Under the pieces are notes generated by a model. It was not told the origin of the DNA. It saw nothing but the letters and a program-made list of their open reading frames with translations, and made no database searches. Made by a program: the position numbers and the translations under genes. A DNA stretch of 64,000 nucleotides from Anastatus disparis (lineage: Eukaryota; Arthropoda; Insecta; Hymenoptera; Eupelmidae), in NCBI GenBank assembly GCA_017163975.1, contig JAFFSR010000220.1:17440001-17504000 (forward strand), read 5' to 3'. This document shows, piece after piece, positions 11,001 through 23,702 of the stretch (its first letter is position 1; every line of letters begins with the position of its first letter).

Positions 11001-13909
11001 AATGATGAAGATTGTCGATACGTACAAAAAGAGCTACACAGGAGCCAGTAAAGCTGTTTTCGGTAACACAAATCTTTCACCACAAAAATTAGTTGGTTTC
11101 TTTAAAGGAATGTCACTATATCAAATGAATCAACTCGGTATTCGATTTCATGCTGAGATTTTTAGATTACGAGAACTAGGAGCCGGATCAGTATATAATT
11201 TAGGTGATACATTTGATGGTAGTAATGTAGTTAGGAAACTTCGACCACAGATTATCGGTTATCAAAATGAGGAATCAAAAATAGAGTATAGTATGTGTCG
11301 TCATCGAAGTGAAGTTTCATTTGCTGCGCCGTTATATCTGTTTTTAGCATTAAAAGAAACTTCTAATATTACTAGTATTAAAGCGCCAGATGTGCAGGTT
11401 CAATTTAGAAATTTAAGAAATATTCAAGAAGAGGGTATATTATTTGGTGAGATCATTAGTTTTACGACTATGTGGAATGAGACTGTTTAATATTACAAGA
11501 GTAATGATGAAGATTGTCGATACGTACAAAAAGAGCTACACAGGAGCCAGTAAAGCTGTTTTCGGTAACACAAATCTTTCACCACAAAAATTAGTTGGTT
11601 TCTTTAAAGGAATGTCACTATATCAAATGAATCAACTCGGTATTCGATTTCATGCTGAGATTTTTAGATTACGAGAACCAGGAGCCGGATCAGTATATAA
11701 TTTAGGTGATACATTTGATGGTAGTAATGTAGTTAGGAAACTTGGACCACAGATTATCGGTTATCAAAATGAGGAATCAAAAATAGAGTATAGTATGTGT
11801 CGTCATCGAAGTGAAGTTTCATTTGCTGCGCCGTTATATCTGTTTTTAGCATTAAAAGAAACTTCTAATATTACTAGTATTAAAGCGCCAGATGTGCAGG
11901 TTCAATTTAGAAATTTAAGAAATATTCAAGAAGAGGGTATATTATTTGGTGAGATCATTAGTTTTACGACTATGTGGAATGAGACTGTTTAATATTACAA
12001 GAGTAATGATGAAGATTGTCGATACGTACAAAAAGAGCTACACAGGAGCCAGTAAAGCTGTTTTCGGTAACACAAATCTTTCACCACAAAAATTAGTTGG
12101 TTTCTTTAAAGGAATGTCACTATATCAAATGAATCAACTCGGTATTCGATTTCATGCTGAGATTTTTAGATTACGAGAACTAGGAGCCGGATCAGTATAT
12201 AATTTAGGTGATACATTTGATGGTAGTAATGTAGTTAGGAAACTTCGACCACAGATTATCGGTTATCAAAATGAGGAATCAAAAATAGAGTATAGTATGT
12301 GTCGTCATCGAAGTGAAGTTTCATTTGCTGCGCCGTTATATCTGTTTTTAGCATTAAAAGAAACTTCTAATATTACTAGTATTAAAGCGCCAGATGTGCA
12401 GGTTCAATTTAGAAATTTAAGAAATATTCAAGAAGAGGGTATATTATTTGGTGAGATCATTAGTTTTACGACTATGTGGAATGAGACTGTTTAATATTAC
12501 AAGAGTAATGATGAAGATTGTCGATACGTACAAAAAGAGCTACACAGGAGCCAGTAAAGCTGTTTTCGGTAACACAAATCTTTCACCACAAAAATTAGTT
12601 GGTTTCTTTAAAGGAATGTCACTATATCAAATGAATCAACTCGGTATTCGATTTCATGCTGAGATTTTTAGATTACGAGAACTAGGAGCCGGATCAGTAT
12701 ATAATTTAGGTGATACATTTGATGGTAGTAATGTAGTTAGGAAACTTCGACCACAGATTATCGGTTATCAAAATGAGGAATCAAAAATAGAGTATAGTAT
12801 GTGTCGTCATCGAAGTGAAGTTTCATTTGCTGCGCCGTTATATCTGTTTTTAGCATTAAAAGAAACTTCTAATATTACTAGTATTAAAGCGCCAGATGTG
12901 CAGGTTCAATTTAGAAATTTAAGAAATATTCAAGAAGAGGGTATATTATTTGGTGAGATCATTAGTTTTACGACTATGTGGAATGAGACTGTTTAATATT
13001 ACAAGAGTAATGATGAAGATTGTCGATACGTACAAAAAGAGCTACACAGGAGCCAGTAAAGCTGTTTTCGGTAACACAAATCTTTCACCACAAAAATTAG
13101 TTGGTTTCTTTAAAGGAATGTCACTATATCAAATGAATCAACTCGGTATTCGATTTCATGCTGAGATTTTTAGATTACGAGAACCAGGAGCCGGATCAGT
13201 ATATAATTTAGGTGATACATTTGATGGTAGTAATGTAGTTAGGAAACTTGGACCACAGATTATCGGTTATCAAAATGAGGAATCAAAAATAGAGTATAGT
13301 ATGTGTCGTCATCAAAGTGAAGTTTCATTTGCTGCGCCGTTATATCTGTTTTTAGCATTAAAAGAAACTTCTAATATTACTAGTATTAAAGCGCCAGATG
13401 TGCAGGTTCAATTTAGAAATTTAAGAAATATTCAAGAAGAGGGTATTTTATTTGGTGAGATCATTAGTTTTACGACTATGTTTAAATTTGGTGATCTTGG
13501 AACGTTTAATCGTGAAGCGTTGGGAATTAGTAAGTATATAACTGCCGCTAGGTCTCAATTAATATTCGAAAAATTAGCGGCAAAATTTGAGGAAGATAAA
13601 TTTAAGGACGTATTTGAGATTTTAGTTAGGGATGTTGCCGTTACTGTCGATAATAGAGTGAAAGATTTTGTAATTGCGTTACAACCTTATGAAAATACTT
13701 TGTATGATAATACAGTTATACAGCCAGTTGATACCTTATATGGACAGAACTTAAGATTAACTAGTAGGTTAAATAATGAGTTATTGACGAGAATTAGCTC
13801 TATATTTGTACCAGAAAGTTCTCCAATTACGTTATATTCACAGAGATTATTTGTTCATTACAAATATGTTCATCAATTAAATCCTTTCAATTATGTATTG
13901 TTAGATGAG
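8091..13909 (+). pseudogene. Virus- or gag-like long frame, unit 1
   Basis: This copy carries the whole frame in broken form. A Lys/Ser/Asp-rich N-terminus (SSHDGSKDGSKDKSSKK around 8150) is followed by a coiled-coil-like stretch (EKKRAHESLKKLAVEIA). A 1-nt loss near 8258, a T-run of 9 instead of 8 at 8442-8450 and a TAG at 8885-8887 break it. From 8891 it is open through the first 502-bp copy (9965-10466) and stops at 10484-10486, just past the junction. The terminal repeat copy (12977-13478) and unique C-terminus then run to 13909 and fuse to integrase. With repeats collapsed the original would be roughly 850-900 residues. No family recognised; a capsid-type structural protein is a guess from its position and texture. 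Confidence 0.5.
9965..13478 (+). repeat. 502-bp tandem repeat array, unit 1 (7 copies)
   Basis: Copies start at 9965, 10467, 10969, 11471, 11973, 12475 and 12977. The true left boundary (TTGTGGAATG at 9964, preceded by unique coding sequence) and the right boundary (TGTTTAAATT at 13479) are both visible. The copy at 11471 carries the Pro and Gly variants otherwise confined to the terminal copy, but keeps the bulk TATATTA. The terminal copy also has an Arg-to-Gln change (CGA to CAA) near 13313. Confidence 0.95.
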
Positions 13910-14011
13910 TATGGTGTAAAACATGTAACTACTCCACCATATCATCCCCAGGCCAACCCAGTCGAGAGAACAAATAGAACGTTGAAAACCATGATTTCTA
14001 TTTTTGTTGGG
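13910..14011 (+). pseudogene. Ty3/gypsy integrase fragment, catalytic-Glu part (unit 1)
   Basis: Same sequence and same in-frame fusion as at 3024-3125: the PYHPQANP...ERTNRTLK integrase signature, then interruption by the insert. Confidence 0.85.
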
Positions 14012-14455
14012 TCCAGACAATGTCGGAATTGGAAAAAGTGTATCTGGAAGCGGAGAATCAGGAATTACAGAGGATCTTCTACGGAAAACATTGATAGGAG
14101 AATTTCTGGTAGACAACTGGAAATACGAGATAGTCGTAGAAAAACATCTGCAGGCAATGGAAACCTTAAGAAAAAAAGCAACGATAAGCATGATAAAACA
14201 AGTAAAAGCCTACAGTCAGATAATGAAGGCTTTCACCGCTTGGAAATCAGAGCAGAAGCTCTCAGGGCCTTGTAGAATAGAAGAATTCATGTCATGGGTT
14301 ACCGATCAAGGACCCTCCATGATATTTACGAGGTACCTGAAAACTTTCACAGAAGATTTTTTTAAAGTATTACTTAAAATTTACGAGGATCTGGACGAGG
14401 TATATTTATACTCGCGAAACACGGAAGGCACTTCCACCTCGTGCACGACTGCACC
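14012..14455 (+). pseudogene. HUH-motif, densovirus-NS1-like insert (unit 1)
   Basis: Identical in layout to 3126-3569: ATG at 14020, HFH at 14429-14437, and the same frame changes. A stop (TAG, 14273-14275) ends the reading that is in frame with integrase. Confidence 0.42.
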
Positions 14456-14821
14456 TACTATCGAGACTGGGACAAGCATCTACATGAGTTCAGACATGCT
14501 GTTAATACAGCTACACAAACTTTAACAAAAGTATCACCAGCATTTCTAAATTATAGTCGTAATCCTGCATCAGTGAAAAGTTTACGAAAAAAAATCGAGA
14601 CCAGAGGACCTAAGCTAAAATTAGATCTAGAAATCTGGAAGGATAGATTAAAAAGATTAGATGCTTTGAGAGACTTGGTAGCTAGACATATAGATGAAGC
14701 TCAAAATAAACAAGCTAAGAGATATGACCAGAATAAAAAAGATGTAAGGTTTAATGTAGGAGATCAAGTGTTGAGAAAAACACAGGTATTATCAAAAGGA
14801 GCACAAGGTTTCTCTGCATGA
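14456..14821 (+). pseudogene. Ty3/gypsy integrase C-terminal fragment (unit 1)
   Basis: The best-preserved copy of this part. It reads from DWDKHLHEFRHAVNT to KDVRFNVGDQVLRKTQVLSK and GAQGFSA, then stops at 14819-14821. In gypsy integrases the continuation would lead into a GPY/F-type region, which is lost here. Confidence 0.82.
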
Positions 14822-15116
14822 CTCGATTTCTGCCGCGAGTCGGTCACTTATCAACGCTTCCCATTTACTCTCGAGCACGTGTTACAAATGTTCCGCGTCG
14901 TTTCCCGGTTTCGCTCGTCATCGCGTACCGCGAGTGTATTGTGCACATGTACCTATACACCGGGTGTGTGTGTGTGTGTGTGTCAGTGTACAGGTGACAG
15001 TGCTGCGGCGTGCACATCGTCATCAAGAACATAAGATGGCGACGCACAAGAGCACTGTTATAGGTTATTTTTTTCTACACATGTGTTCTCCTTTTTTAAT
15101 ATATTATGTGCACTAG

Positions 15117-15429
15117 TGTTAGGATGTTACAGCCATCACCGTAGCTTCAACTCCTAGTGCACTATAAGAAAACTGATGGTGACTGTGGTTTTTCCTTCAC
15201 CACGTGTTCTGATTTGAGGTTAGGTTCCCCTTTCGCTCTTTCTCTCTCTAGCGGTAAGTCGTCTGCTCATTGCTAATTCTCTTGCTTACCTCAAAACAAA
15301 CAAAATTTACAACTGATTGATTTCTTTAGTTAAGTAAATTAATAATTAGTTTATTGAGTGCATCTCGGCTCATACTTCTCTTTATTCTCTTTAATAAATA
15401 GTTTATTGTGATGCAATAAATGCATCACA
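15117..15429 (+). mobile_element. Gypsy-LTR-like block (unit 1)
   Basis: Same TG...CA block as 4230-4542, with identical length (313 bp) and the same AATAAA signals. Confidence 0.35.
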
Positions 15430-15441
15430 AACTATGCAAAG

Positions 15442-15857
15442 TTGGAGACCTACAGAACATTAAACATGAATAAATATATTATATTTTACAGGATGCATTT
15501 TCTTTTGTCACCTGACTGTCTACCTATTTATCCCGGTTCATATTTCCATAGATTTTTAATTTCTGGAGAAAGGAAATTACCATCATTTGCTTTATGTAAA
15601 ATAGTATATGGTGGATTATCAAGAAATGATATTTTATTTATAACTGCTCATTTTTTTTGAATGGATATACGTATCATTTTATGTTACAAGTTCTTTTAGA
15701 AGTTAATGTAAATCATTTAGATTTAAATCAGTTCGTTCAACTATATTATTATTGGGGTCACGAAAATAACGGTTTTGAAAGACGTAGAAAGGCATTTGCT
15801 TACAATCGTTTTTTCTATTCTATGACAATTAGTAGAAATTTATACAAAACTTTGTAG
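15442..15857 (+). pseudogene. Frameshifted coding remnant (unit 1)
   Basis: Copy of 4555-4969. An eighth T in the run at about 15651-15658 brings a TGA directly after it, so the first frame ends at 15660 and the second starts at 15657. Confidence 0.3.
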
Positions 15858-15908
15858 AGTTTTATACAAAAATTATAATGACAGAAGAAGTGGATAATAT
15901 TCAAGTTG

Positions 15909-16387
15909 GAGATATAAGGTATCTGCTAAAATGATGATTGGGCGAAGAAAAATAATAGACATGACACTTATGCTGAAGAGATAACAAATTCGCAAGCTAT
16001 TTGCTTTTATTTGTTTCTTCAATTAATTTTTTTTTCAGATGTTGATATGAGTACTTTACACCAAAAAATAGATAAAAAATACATGAGTTACAAGGTGTCT
16101 GCTAAAAAGATGATTGGACGAAGAAAAATAATAGATACTGATACTTATGCTGAAGAGATAATAAATCTGCAATCTATTTGCTTTTGTTTCTTTTTTCAAA
16201 TATTTTTTTTTCAGCTGTTGACATTAGTAGTTTACACGAAAAAACATGAAAAATGTATGAGCTACAAGGGGTCTGCTAAAAAGAGGATTGGGCGAAGAAA
16301 AATAATAGATACTGATACTTATGCTGAAGAGATGACAAATCCGCCAGCTATTCGCTTTTGTTTGTTTGTTCAAATATTTTTTTTCAG
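15909..16387 (+). repeat. Exon-like 175-bp repeats (unit 1)
   Basis: Three copies as at 5021-5498, with the GCTAAA...GGGCGAAGAAAA core at about 15922, 16098 and 16272 and pyrimidine-CAG ends. Degenerate copies occur at about 16791 and 17590. Confidence 0.75.
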
Positions 16388-16423
16388 ATGTTTACGTGAG
16401 TACTCCACACAAAACACAGATAA

Positions 16424-16679
16424 AAAGAATTATTACTATTCCAAAACAGTGTATATTACAAAGCCATTATAAGAGAAATATGCGTTCATCCCTTTTGCAT
16501 ATTTCATTGGCCTTCTGAAAACATTGATTTTTCTTTAACATTACCACCATGTACCCAATTTATTTTTGCAAAACAGAACTTTCACTAAACTGATTACACC
16601 TTCAGAGAATTCAAAAGATGTCGATGTAAATTTATATACTTATGGAGTTGATCTAAATGATGAGTTACTCCACAGATAA
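16424..16679 (+). pseudogene. Broken coding remnant (unit 1)
   Basis: Copy of 5535-5790 with the same 2-bp lesion in GCAAAACAGAAC. The second half is open to the stop at 16677-16679 in another frame. Confidence 0.3.
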
Positions 16680-16991
16680 ATGTATGAGAAGTTTTTGGAT
16701 TTTTGATTAATCATAAAAGAAAATGCACAGCAAAAAGGATTTTACATTGACAGAAGTAATAGACCATATTCAAGTTGGAGATACAAGGTATCTGCTAAAA
16801 TAATGATTAGACGAAGAAAAGTAATAGATACTGATACTTAAACTGAAGAGATAACATTATTTATTGAAGTACGTTTGTACTTCTCCTCTCGACAAAAATC
16901 CGAAACTCATTCTCAAACCCAGAAACTTGGTTGTTTCTCTTATAACCTTGAACATGTATATCTAAACATTATAATTTTTTGTTTTATTCAG

Positions 16992-17502
16992 AGGCTGCAC
17001 GAGTTAAACTAAATGAGAACCTGCGACGAAGAGTAGTGTTAGTGGGGAGAGGGAAATTTGAAATATTCCAACCGGAATTTGCCGCTCTTACGGTAGTTCT
17101 GAAGTTAGCCGCAGATGACTACCAAGACAACTACTTGTTTTTGATTACTCTTCAGTCGCTGTAACGACCTTAAGGATGGTGGTCAAAGAATTCTTTTCTG
17201 ACACGTTTTTCGGGCGACCGGGCATCGGCCATCGGTTAAGCCAGTGTATGAAATTCGTATTCTGGTTTCGTAAAACAGTACCACACTCGATGGCGGTGCA
17301 CCAAAACGACAGAAGAATCTTCGCTAACATCTACAACACGGAGTTACCTGGACTGCCACTTGGCCGTGAAAAAGAAGATGGACTTAGGCCCCAGAGCGTG
17401 GACAACCTGCTGGATTTATACAGAGGTGCTGTAGTTGAAAAACTACATTCGTATGTCATCAGTCCAGGTTACACCTTCACATACATCCTACACAAGTTGT
17501 AA
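16992..17502 (+). pseudogene. GC-richer coding remnant (unit 1)
   Basis: Copy of 6103-6614. One G fewer in the G-run near 17044 opens the first frame through LRRRVVLVGRGKFEIFQPEF to a stop at 17162-17164. The second frame (17176-17502) is intact. Confidence 0.35.
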
Positions 17503-17931
17503 GTAAATGAATACATTATGTCACCGCCTGGTAGACATAATGTGTTTACAAATAGTGTAATATTTATAGCATACTATACAAATAAGCTGTCTGCTAAAAG
17601 GATGATTAGGCGAAGAAAAATAATAGATACTGATACTTAAATTTTATGAGCAGATAGTTGTGCTTTTGATATACCACACCAGGACTAAAAAAACAATTTT
17701 ATGAGCGCATTAAAAATTTAAGTCAGACAAAAATAAAAATAAAATCTGACGAACAAGTAGAAATAAATTTAGATGAATTGAGAAAAATTCAAAACATTCT
17801 ACACTAACTTCGGTACTATTTAATAGTACTGAATTATATCTTAAAAATTGTGATTCAACAGAAATAAAATTAGAGGCGATAAAAAAGAAAATTATCGAAC
17901 TGTAAGCATTGGACAAATCTCTTCATTTACT

Positions 17932-18976
17932 TGTGTGAAACGAGCAGACGGTATATTGAAATTGTTCTCGGAGGAGATGTCTGGGTTACTGATGGTTGAA
18001 TTCGAGATCCACAATTTCGAGATCAATCAATTGCGCCTAGATTCAGATAAAGTAAATAGATTCCTGGCTATTTTTTTATTAGAAGCCGATCTTATTAAGA
18101 AAAATCTTTGACCTAATGATAGCAAAATCAATTGTGACAAAAATTTAATCTTAAAAGGAATGAAACTTATTTCCACTCTATGTTCCTTAGATATTGAAAT
18201 GTTAGGGCAAGTGATTACAATTCATGTGGCCCCAGTGAATTTCTGTATGTTTACAAATGGAATAATAGGAGCCAAATATATTAGCTGATCTATTTTCTTT
18301 AATTTCTCCAATAATTTCTAATTTTGACTTTGTCTCCTGATTAATAAATTTATTTTCGTTTTTTTTCACGAAATATCTAATTTATTTGTTTATCCATTTT
18401 AGTTGCAATATACACTATTTCATTATTTTAATTTTTGATACGAAAGAATTAAAAAAATCCTTATATTTCTATTTTATAGGGATACTGATGTTATTTCATG
18501 ACGTATTTTTTATTTTAAATTTAATAATTCAAACACGTAAAGTTATTGATCAATAAAAGAATTTGTAAAGCTAAACATAAAAATAAGTAGTCCCGTAAAA
18601 ACTCAAAATCAGCATTGCTTTGTTACGTCACGACAACGTGTATTTCGAAAATACCAAACGAATCCTAAAATCATTACGAAATATATGAGTATAAAAGCCG
18701 AATGAAACAAATAATATTTGGGCACTACCCCAGGATTATTGTTGGTACCAAGTCATACATCCTCTAATTCTCGCACTTCAACTTCAACTTCAATTCAAAT
18801 TCAAAGTCAAATAAAGTTATTGTCATATTCAATATTAATTATTTTACAAGTGTCTAATAAATTCCTTAAAAGTTACTTATACATTTGACTCGAGTCTTAT
18901 TTCAATCGTGCCTATCCATAAACTGTCTGGATATAACCAGCCCTTGTCTACTTAATTCTACAAAGGTAAGAATATT
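17932..18976 (+). mobile_element. LTR-like block, copy 2
   Basis: It is practically identical to the block at 7045-8089, 10,887 bp downstream, with the same TATA box and AATAAA signal. It separates the second and third units of the array. Confidence 0.5.
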
Positions 18977-18977
18977 G

Positions 18978-21900
18978 ATAAATTCACCAAAACTGATGAT
19001 GACATTAGTGTACTTAAGACTACATCTAAGAAATCTAGTCATGATGGTAGTAAAGATGGATCCAAAGATAAAAGCTCTAAAAAGACTGACTTAATTAAAT
19101 CCGATAGTTCGACAGTTGACGATAAGCTGAATTCTTCGATTGATCGGAAGACAAGGATGTTTCTGTTAGTGTTATGAGTGAGATAATTGAAGATAACTCA
19201 CAAAGTATTAAGGTTGCTGATGATGTTAAACGTGAGAAAAAGCGAGCGCACGAAAGTTTGAAGAAATTAGCAGTTGAAATAGCATCTAGTTCTACCTTAC
19301 GATCAATTAAAAGAGAGAACCCATCTAGTTTTTTTTTCTTCATTAGAAATCAAAACCGTTAGTGAAATTCCTTCTTTCTTTAGCATTACGAAATATGGTG
19401 AACGAATCTGTTCAGAACGCATGCCAGAAAACGCTCCATTATATTTAAGCCAAAGTTCGGAAGTATTTGGGTTAGGGGTTATTGAATCGAGATTTATATT
19501 AGAGAGTAAGCATCTGCGTCCTGCAGTAAAATTTAGTCCGTTGATGTCGAGTATTCTTAAAGATGACGTTAGTAAGAAAAGCATAGGTGTGAGTGTAACT
19601 GAGGGAGATCGCTTAAGTTACGTTATTGTAATGGCTGAAACAATGTTCTCAATGATTCAAGCATGTAAAGTTATACTTTGTGACGTTAAATTTCGAGCCT
19701 TGTTTGATATCGTTCAGTATCCAAATGACCTAGTAACTCAAAAAGGTATGCTATTGACACAATTTGTAAACTAGAAAGAGGCTTTACTTCCTGCCGCTGG
19801 ATATCATTGTTTGGCGTCATATTTTAGAGACGATATTAAAGAAATGTTTGAGGAAGAGCATCATCAGATGAAAATCGGAGAGTTAGATCGAGCGACTGTA
19901 TCGGGACGAAAAGTATTCAGAAAAGCTAGTGTTATAACCGATCAGTGGTTTGCGAGTTGCAATAGACGTTATTTAGAATTTTTACGCGAACGAACTAAGA
20001 GTGCGGAAGAGTTTTTAGCTCGATTTAAAGCGCTAAGTTTCGCAAGTACTACTGTGACTTTAAAATCAATAAGTTGTTTCAGAGACTGTATTGTGCCTAT
20101 GTGGAGTCGTGAGGAGTGTGATGTTGCCATTTTAATATACGCTTTTAGTACTGAAAGACAAAAGCAGTACCTCTTACATTTAACGAAATTATTGATGGAA
20201 GTTGGAGCAGTAGAATTTAGAACATCATCCGAAATCAAAGATCTTCCATTTATTAAAAACTTACGTGAGCCGTCTATCGCTCATCATTTAGAGAGACTAT
20301 TAGGAGAATCTGATGATTATACAATATTTTACATTCTATCATGTGACTTATCGACTACATGGATTGATGTAGAGATAGTTGATACTTTAGGTAGTCAGGT
20401 TGGAGTGTTAGAGTCTATATTTAAGATTTTTATAGTATTGCTATGGTATCAGTTTTTCCCTGCAATTGCCGTTGATAACAGCCATATTCTTCTTTATCAT
20501 CTCTTCTCCGCATTACAACTACTTGACGAAAGTAGAACTTTAAATTATTTAAGTACTGTAGAATTTGCTAGGCGAGGGGACAAAATATTACAACTTCAAC
20601 GTTTTTGCAAACCAACTTTTATTAGAGGAGAAGTTACATTTCCAATTCTTACTGATCAACCAATTGCTAAGTTTGGAATACTTAGAGAAATATACGATTT
20701 ACTCATTCGAAGTGATGGTGCTGTGTTGAATACGAGAGATGACGACCAGATTAGCATACCAAGAATGCCCAGAGTGAGAGAGCAATATCAACCGAGGTCA
20801 TTTAAACCTTACACCGTTTCGAACACTATTGACGGAGAAGAGAATAATAGTTGTGGAATGAGACTGTTTAATATTACAAGAGTAATGATGAAGATTGTCG
20901 ATACGTACAAAAAGAGCTACACAGGAGCCAGTAAAGCTGTTTTCGGTAACACAAATCTTTCACCACAAAAATTAGTTGGTTTCTTTAAAGGAATGTCACT
21001 ATATCAAATGAATCAACTCGGTATTCGATTTCATGCTGAGATTTTTAGATTACGAGAACTAGGAGCCGGATCAGTATATAATTTAGGTGATACATTTGAT
21101 GGTAGTAATGTAGTTAGGAAACTTCGACCACAGATTATCGGTTATCAAAATGAGGAATCAAAAATAGAGTATAGTATGTGTCGTCATCGAAGTGAAGTTT
21201 CATTTGCTGCGCCGTTATATCTGTTTTTAGCATTAAAAGAAACTTCTAATATTACTAGTATTAAAGCGCCAGATGTGCAGGTTCAATTTAGAAATTTAAG
21301 AAATATTCAAGAAGAGGGTATATTATTTGGTGAGATCATTAGTTTTACGACTATGTGGAATGAGACTGTTTAATATTACAAGAGTAATGATGAAGATTGT
21401 CGATACGTACAAAAAGAGCTACACAGGAGCCAGTAAAGCTGTTTTCGGTAACACAAATCTTTCACCACAAAAATTAGTTGGTTTCTTTAAAGGAATGTCA
21501 CTATATCAAATGAATCAACTCGGTATTCGATTTCATGCTGAGATTTTTAGATTACGAGAACTAGGAGCCGGATCAGTATATAATTTAGGTGATACATTTG
21601 ATGGTAGTAATGTAGTTAGGAAACTTCGACCACAGATTATCGGTTATCAAAATGAGGAATCAAAAATAGAGTATAGTATGTGTCGTCATCGAAGTGAAGT
21701 TTCATTTGCTGCGCCGTTATATCTGTTTTTAGCATTAAAAGAAACTTCTAATATTACTAGTATTAAAGCGCCAGATGTGCAGGTTCAATTTAGAAATTTA
21801 AGAAATATTCAAGAAGAGGGTATATTATTTGGTGAGATCATTAGTTTTACGACTATGTGGAATGAGACTGTTTAATATTACAAGAGTAATGATGAAGATT

Positions 21901-22788
21901 GTCGATACGTACAAAAAGAGCTACACAGGAGCCAGTAAAGCTGTTTTCGGTAACACAAATCTTTCACCACAAAAATTAGTTGGTTTCTTTAAAGGAATGT
22001 CACTATATCAAATGAATCAACTCGGTATTCGATTTCATGCTGAGATTTTTAGATTACGAGAACCAGGAGCCGGATCAGTATATAATTTAGGTGATACATT
22101 TGATGGTAGTAATGTAGTTAGGAAACTTGGACCACAGATTATCGGTTATCAAAATGAGGAATCAAAAATAGAGTATAGTATGTGTCGTCATCGAAGTGAA
22201 GTTTCATTTGCTGCGCCGTTATATCTGTTTTTAGCATTAAAAGAAACTTCTAATATTACTAGTATTAAAGCGCCAGATGTGCAGGTTCAATTTAGAAATT
22301 TAAGAAATATTCAAGAAGAGGGTATTTTATTTGGTGAGATCATTAGTTTTACGACTATGTTTAAATTTGGTGATCTTGGAACGTTTAATCGTGAAGCGTT
22401 GGGAATTAGTAAGTATATAACTGCCGCTAGGTCTCAATTAATATTCGAAAAATTAGCGGCAAAATTTGAGGAAGATAAATTTAAGGACGTATTTGAGATT
22501 TTAGTTAGGGATGTTGCCGTTACTGTCGATAATAGAGTGAAAGATTTTGTAATTGCGTTACAACCTTATGAAAATACTTTGTATGATAATACAGTTATAC
22601 AGCCAGTTGATACCTTATATGGACAGAACTTAAGATTAACTAGTAGGTTAAATAATGAGTTATTGACGAGAATTAGCTCTATATTTGTACCAGAAAGTTC
22701 TCCAATTACGTTATATTCACAGAGATTATTTGTTCATTACAAATATGTTCATCAATTAAATCCTTTCAATTATGTATTGTTAGATGAG
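18978..22788 (+). pseudogene. Virus- or gag-like long frame, unit 2
   Basis: Carries the same three breaks as unit 1: 1-nt loss near 19145, a 9-T run at 19329-19337 and TAG at 19772-19774. It must therefore have been copied from an already dead ancestor. It has only three 502-bp copies. From the terminal copy onward the frame runs through the integrase fragment and, thanks to one A fewer near 23056, on through the insert to 23406. Confidence 0.5.
20852..22357 (+). repeat. 502-bp tandem repeat array, unit 2 (3 copies)
   Basis: Copies start at 20852, 21354 and 21856. The first two are the Leu/Arg type and the terminal one is the Pro/Gly type. The loss or absence of four copies compared with unit 1 accounts exactly for the shorter unit period. 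Confidence 0.95.
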
Positions 22789-22890
22789 TATGGTGTAAAA
22801 CATGTAACTACTCCACCATATCATCCCCAGGCCAACCCAGTCGAGAGAACAAATAGAACGTTGAAAACCATGATTTCTATTTTTGTTGGG
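22789..22890 (+). pseudogene. Ty3/gypsy integrase fragment, catalytic-Glu part (unit 2)
   Basis: Third copy of the 34-codon integrase-core fragment, again fused in frame to the unknown long frame. Confidence 0.85.
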
Positions 22891-23336
22891 TCCAGACAAT
22901 GTCGGAATTGGAAAAAGTGTATCTGGAAGCGGAGAATCAGGAATTACAGAGGATCTTCTACGGAAAACATTGATAGGAGAATTTCTGGTAGACAACTGGA
23001 AATACGAGATAGTCGTAGAAAAACATCTGCAGGCAATGGAAACCTTAAGAAAAAAGCAACGATAAGCATGATAAAACAAGTAAAAGCCTACAGTCAGATA
23101 ATGAAGGCTTTCACCGCTTGGAAATCAGAGCAGAAGCTCTCAGGGCCTTGTAGAATAGAAGAATTCATGTCATGGGTTACCGATCAAGGACCCTCCATGA
23201 TATTTACGAGGTACCTGAAAACTTTCACAGAAGATTTTTTTAAAGTATTACTTAAAATTTACGAGGATCTGGACGAGGTATATTTATACTCATCGCGAAA
23301 CACGGAAGGCACTTCCACCTCGTGCACGACTGCACC
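22891..23336 (+). pseudogene. HUH-motif, densovirus-NS1-like insert (unit 2)
   Basis: Same insert with two differences. One A fewer near 23056 joins the frame from upstream to the RIEEFMSWVTDQGP frame. Three extra bases near 23291 (CTCATCGCG) keep phase. The HFH triplet is at 23310-23318, still in another frame. The resulting 525-codon ORF (21829-23406) is a chimera of three sources created by lesions, not a designed protein. Confidence 0.42.
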
Positions 23337-23702
23337 TACTATCGAGACTGGGACAAGCATCTACATGAGTTCAGACATGCTGTTAATACAGCTACACAAA
23401 CTTTAACAAAAGTATCACCAGCATTTCTAAATTATAGTCGTAATCCTGCATCAGTGAAAAGTTTACGAAAAAAATCGAGACCAGAGGACCTAAGCTAAAA
23501 TTAGATCTAGAAATCTGGAAGGATAGATTAAAAAGATTAGATGCTTTGAGAGACTTGGTAGCTAGACATATAGATGAAGCTCAAAATAAACAAGCTAAGA
23601 GATATGACCAGAATAAAAAAGATGTAAGGTTTAATGTAGGAGATCAAGTGTTGAGAAAAACACAGGTATTATCAAAAGGAGCACAAGGTTTCTCTGCATG
23701 AC
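23337..23702 (+). pseudogene. Ty3/gypsy integrase C-terminal fragment (unit 2)
   Basis: As at 14456-14821, but one A fewer in the A-run at about 23467-23473 shifts frame after SLRKK. The remaining post-core part is in another frame. Confidence 0.78.

Noticed and set aside
21829..23406. Single 525-codon ORF as a functional fusion protein
   Set aside because: Its length depends on a one-base A-run difference, and it joins parts of three unrelated sources ending in a wrong frame.
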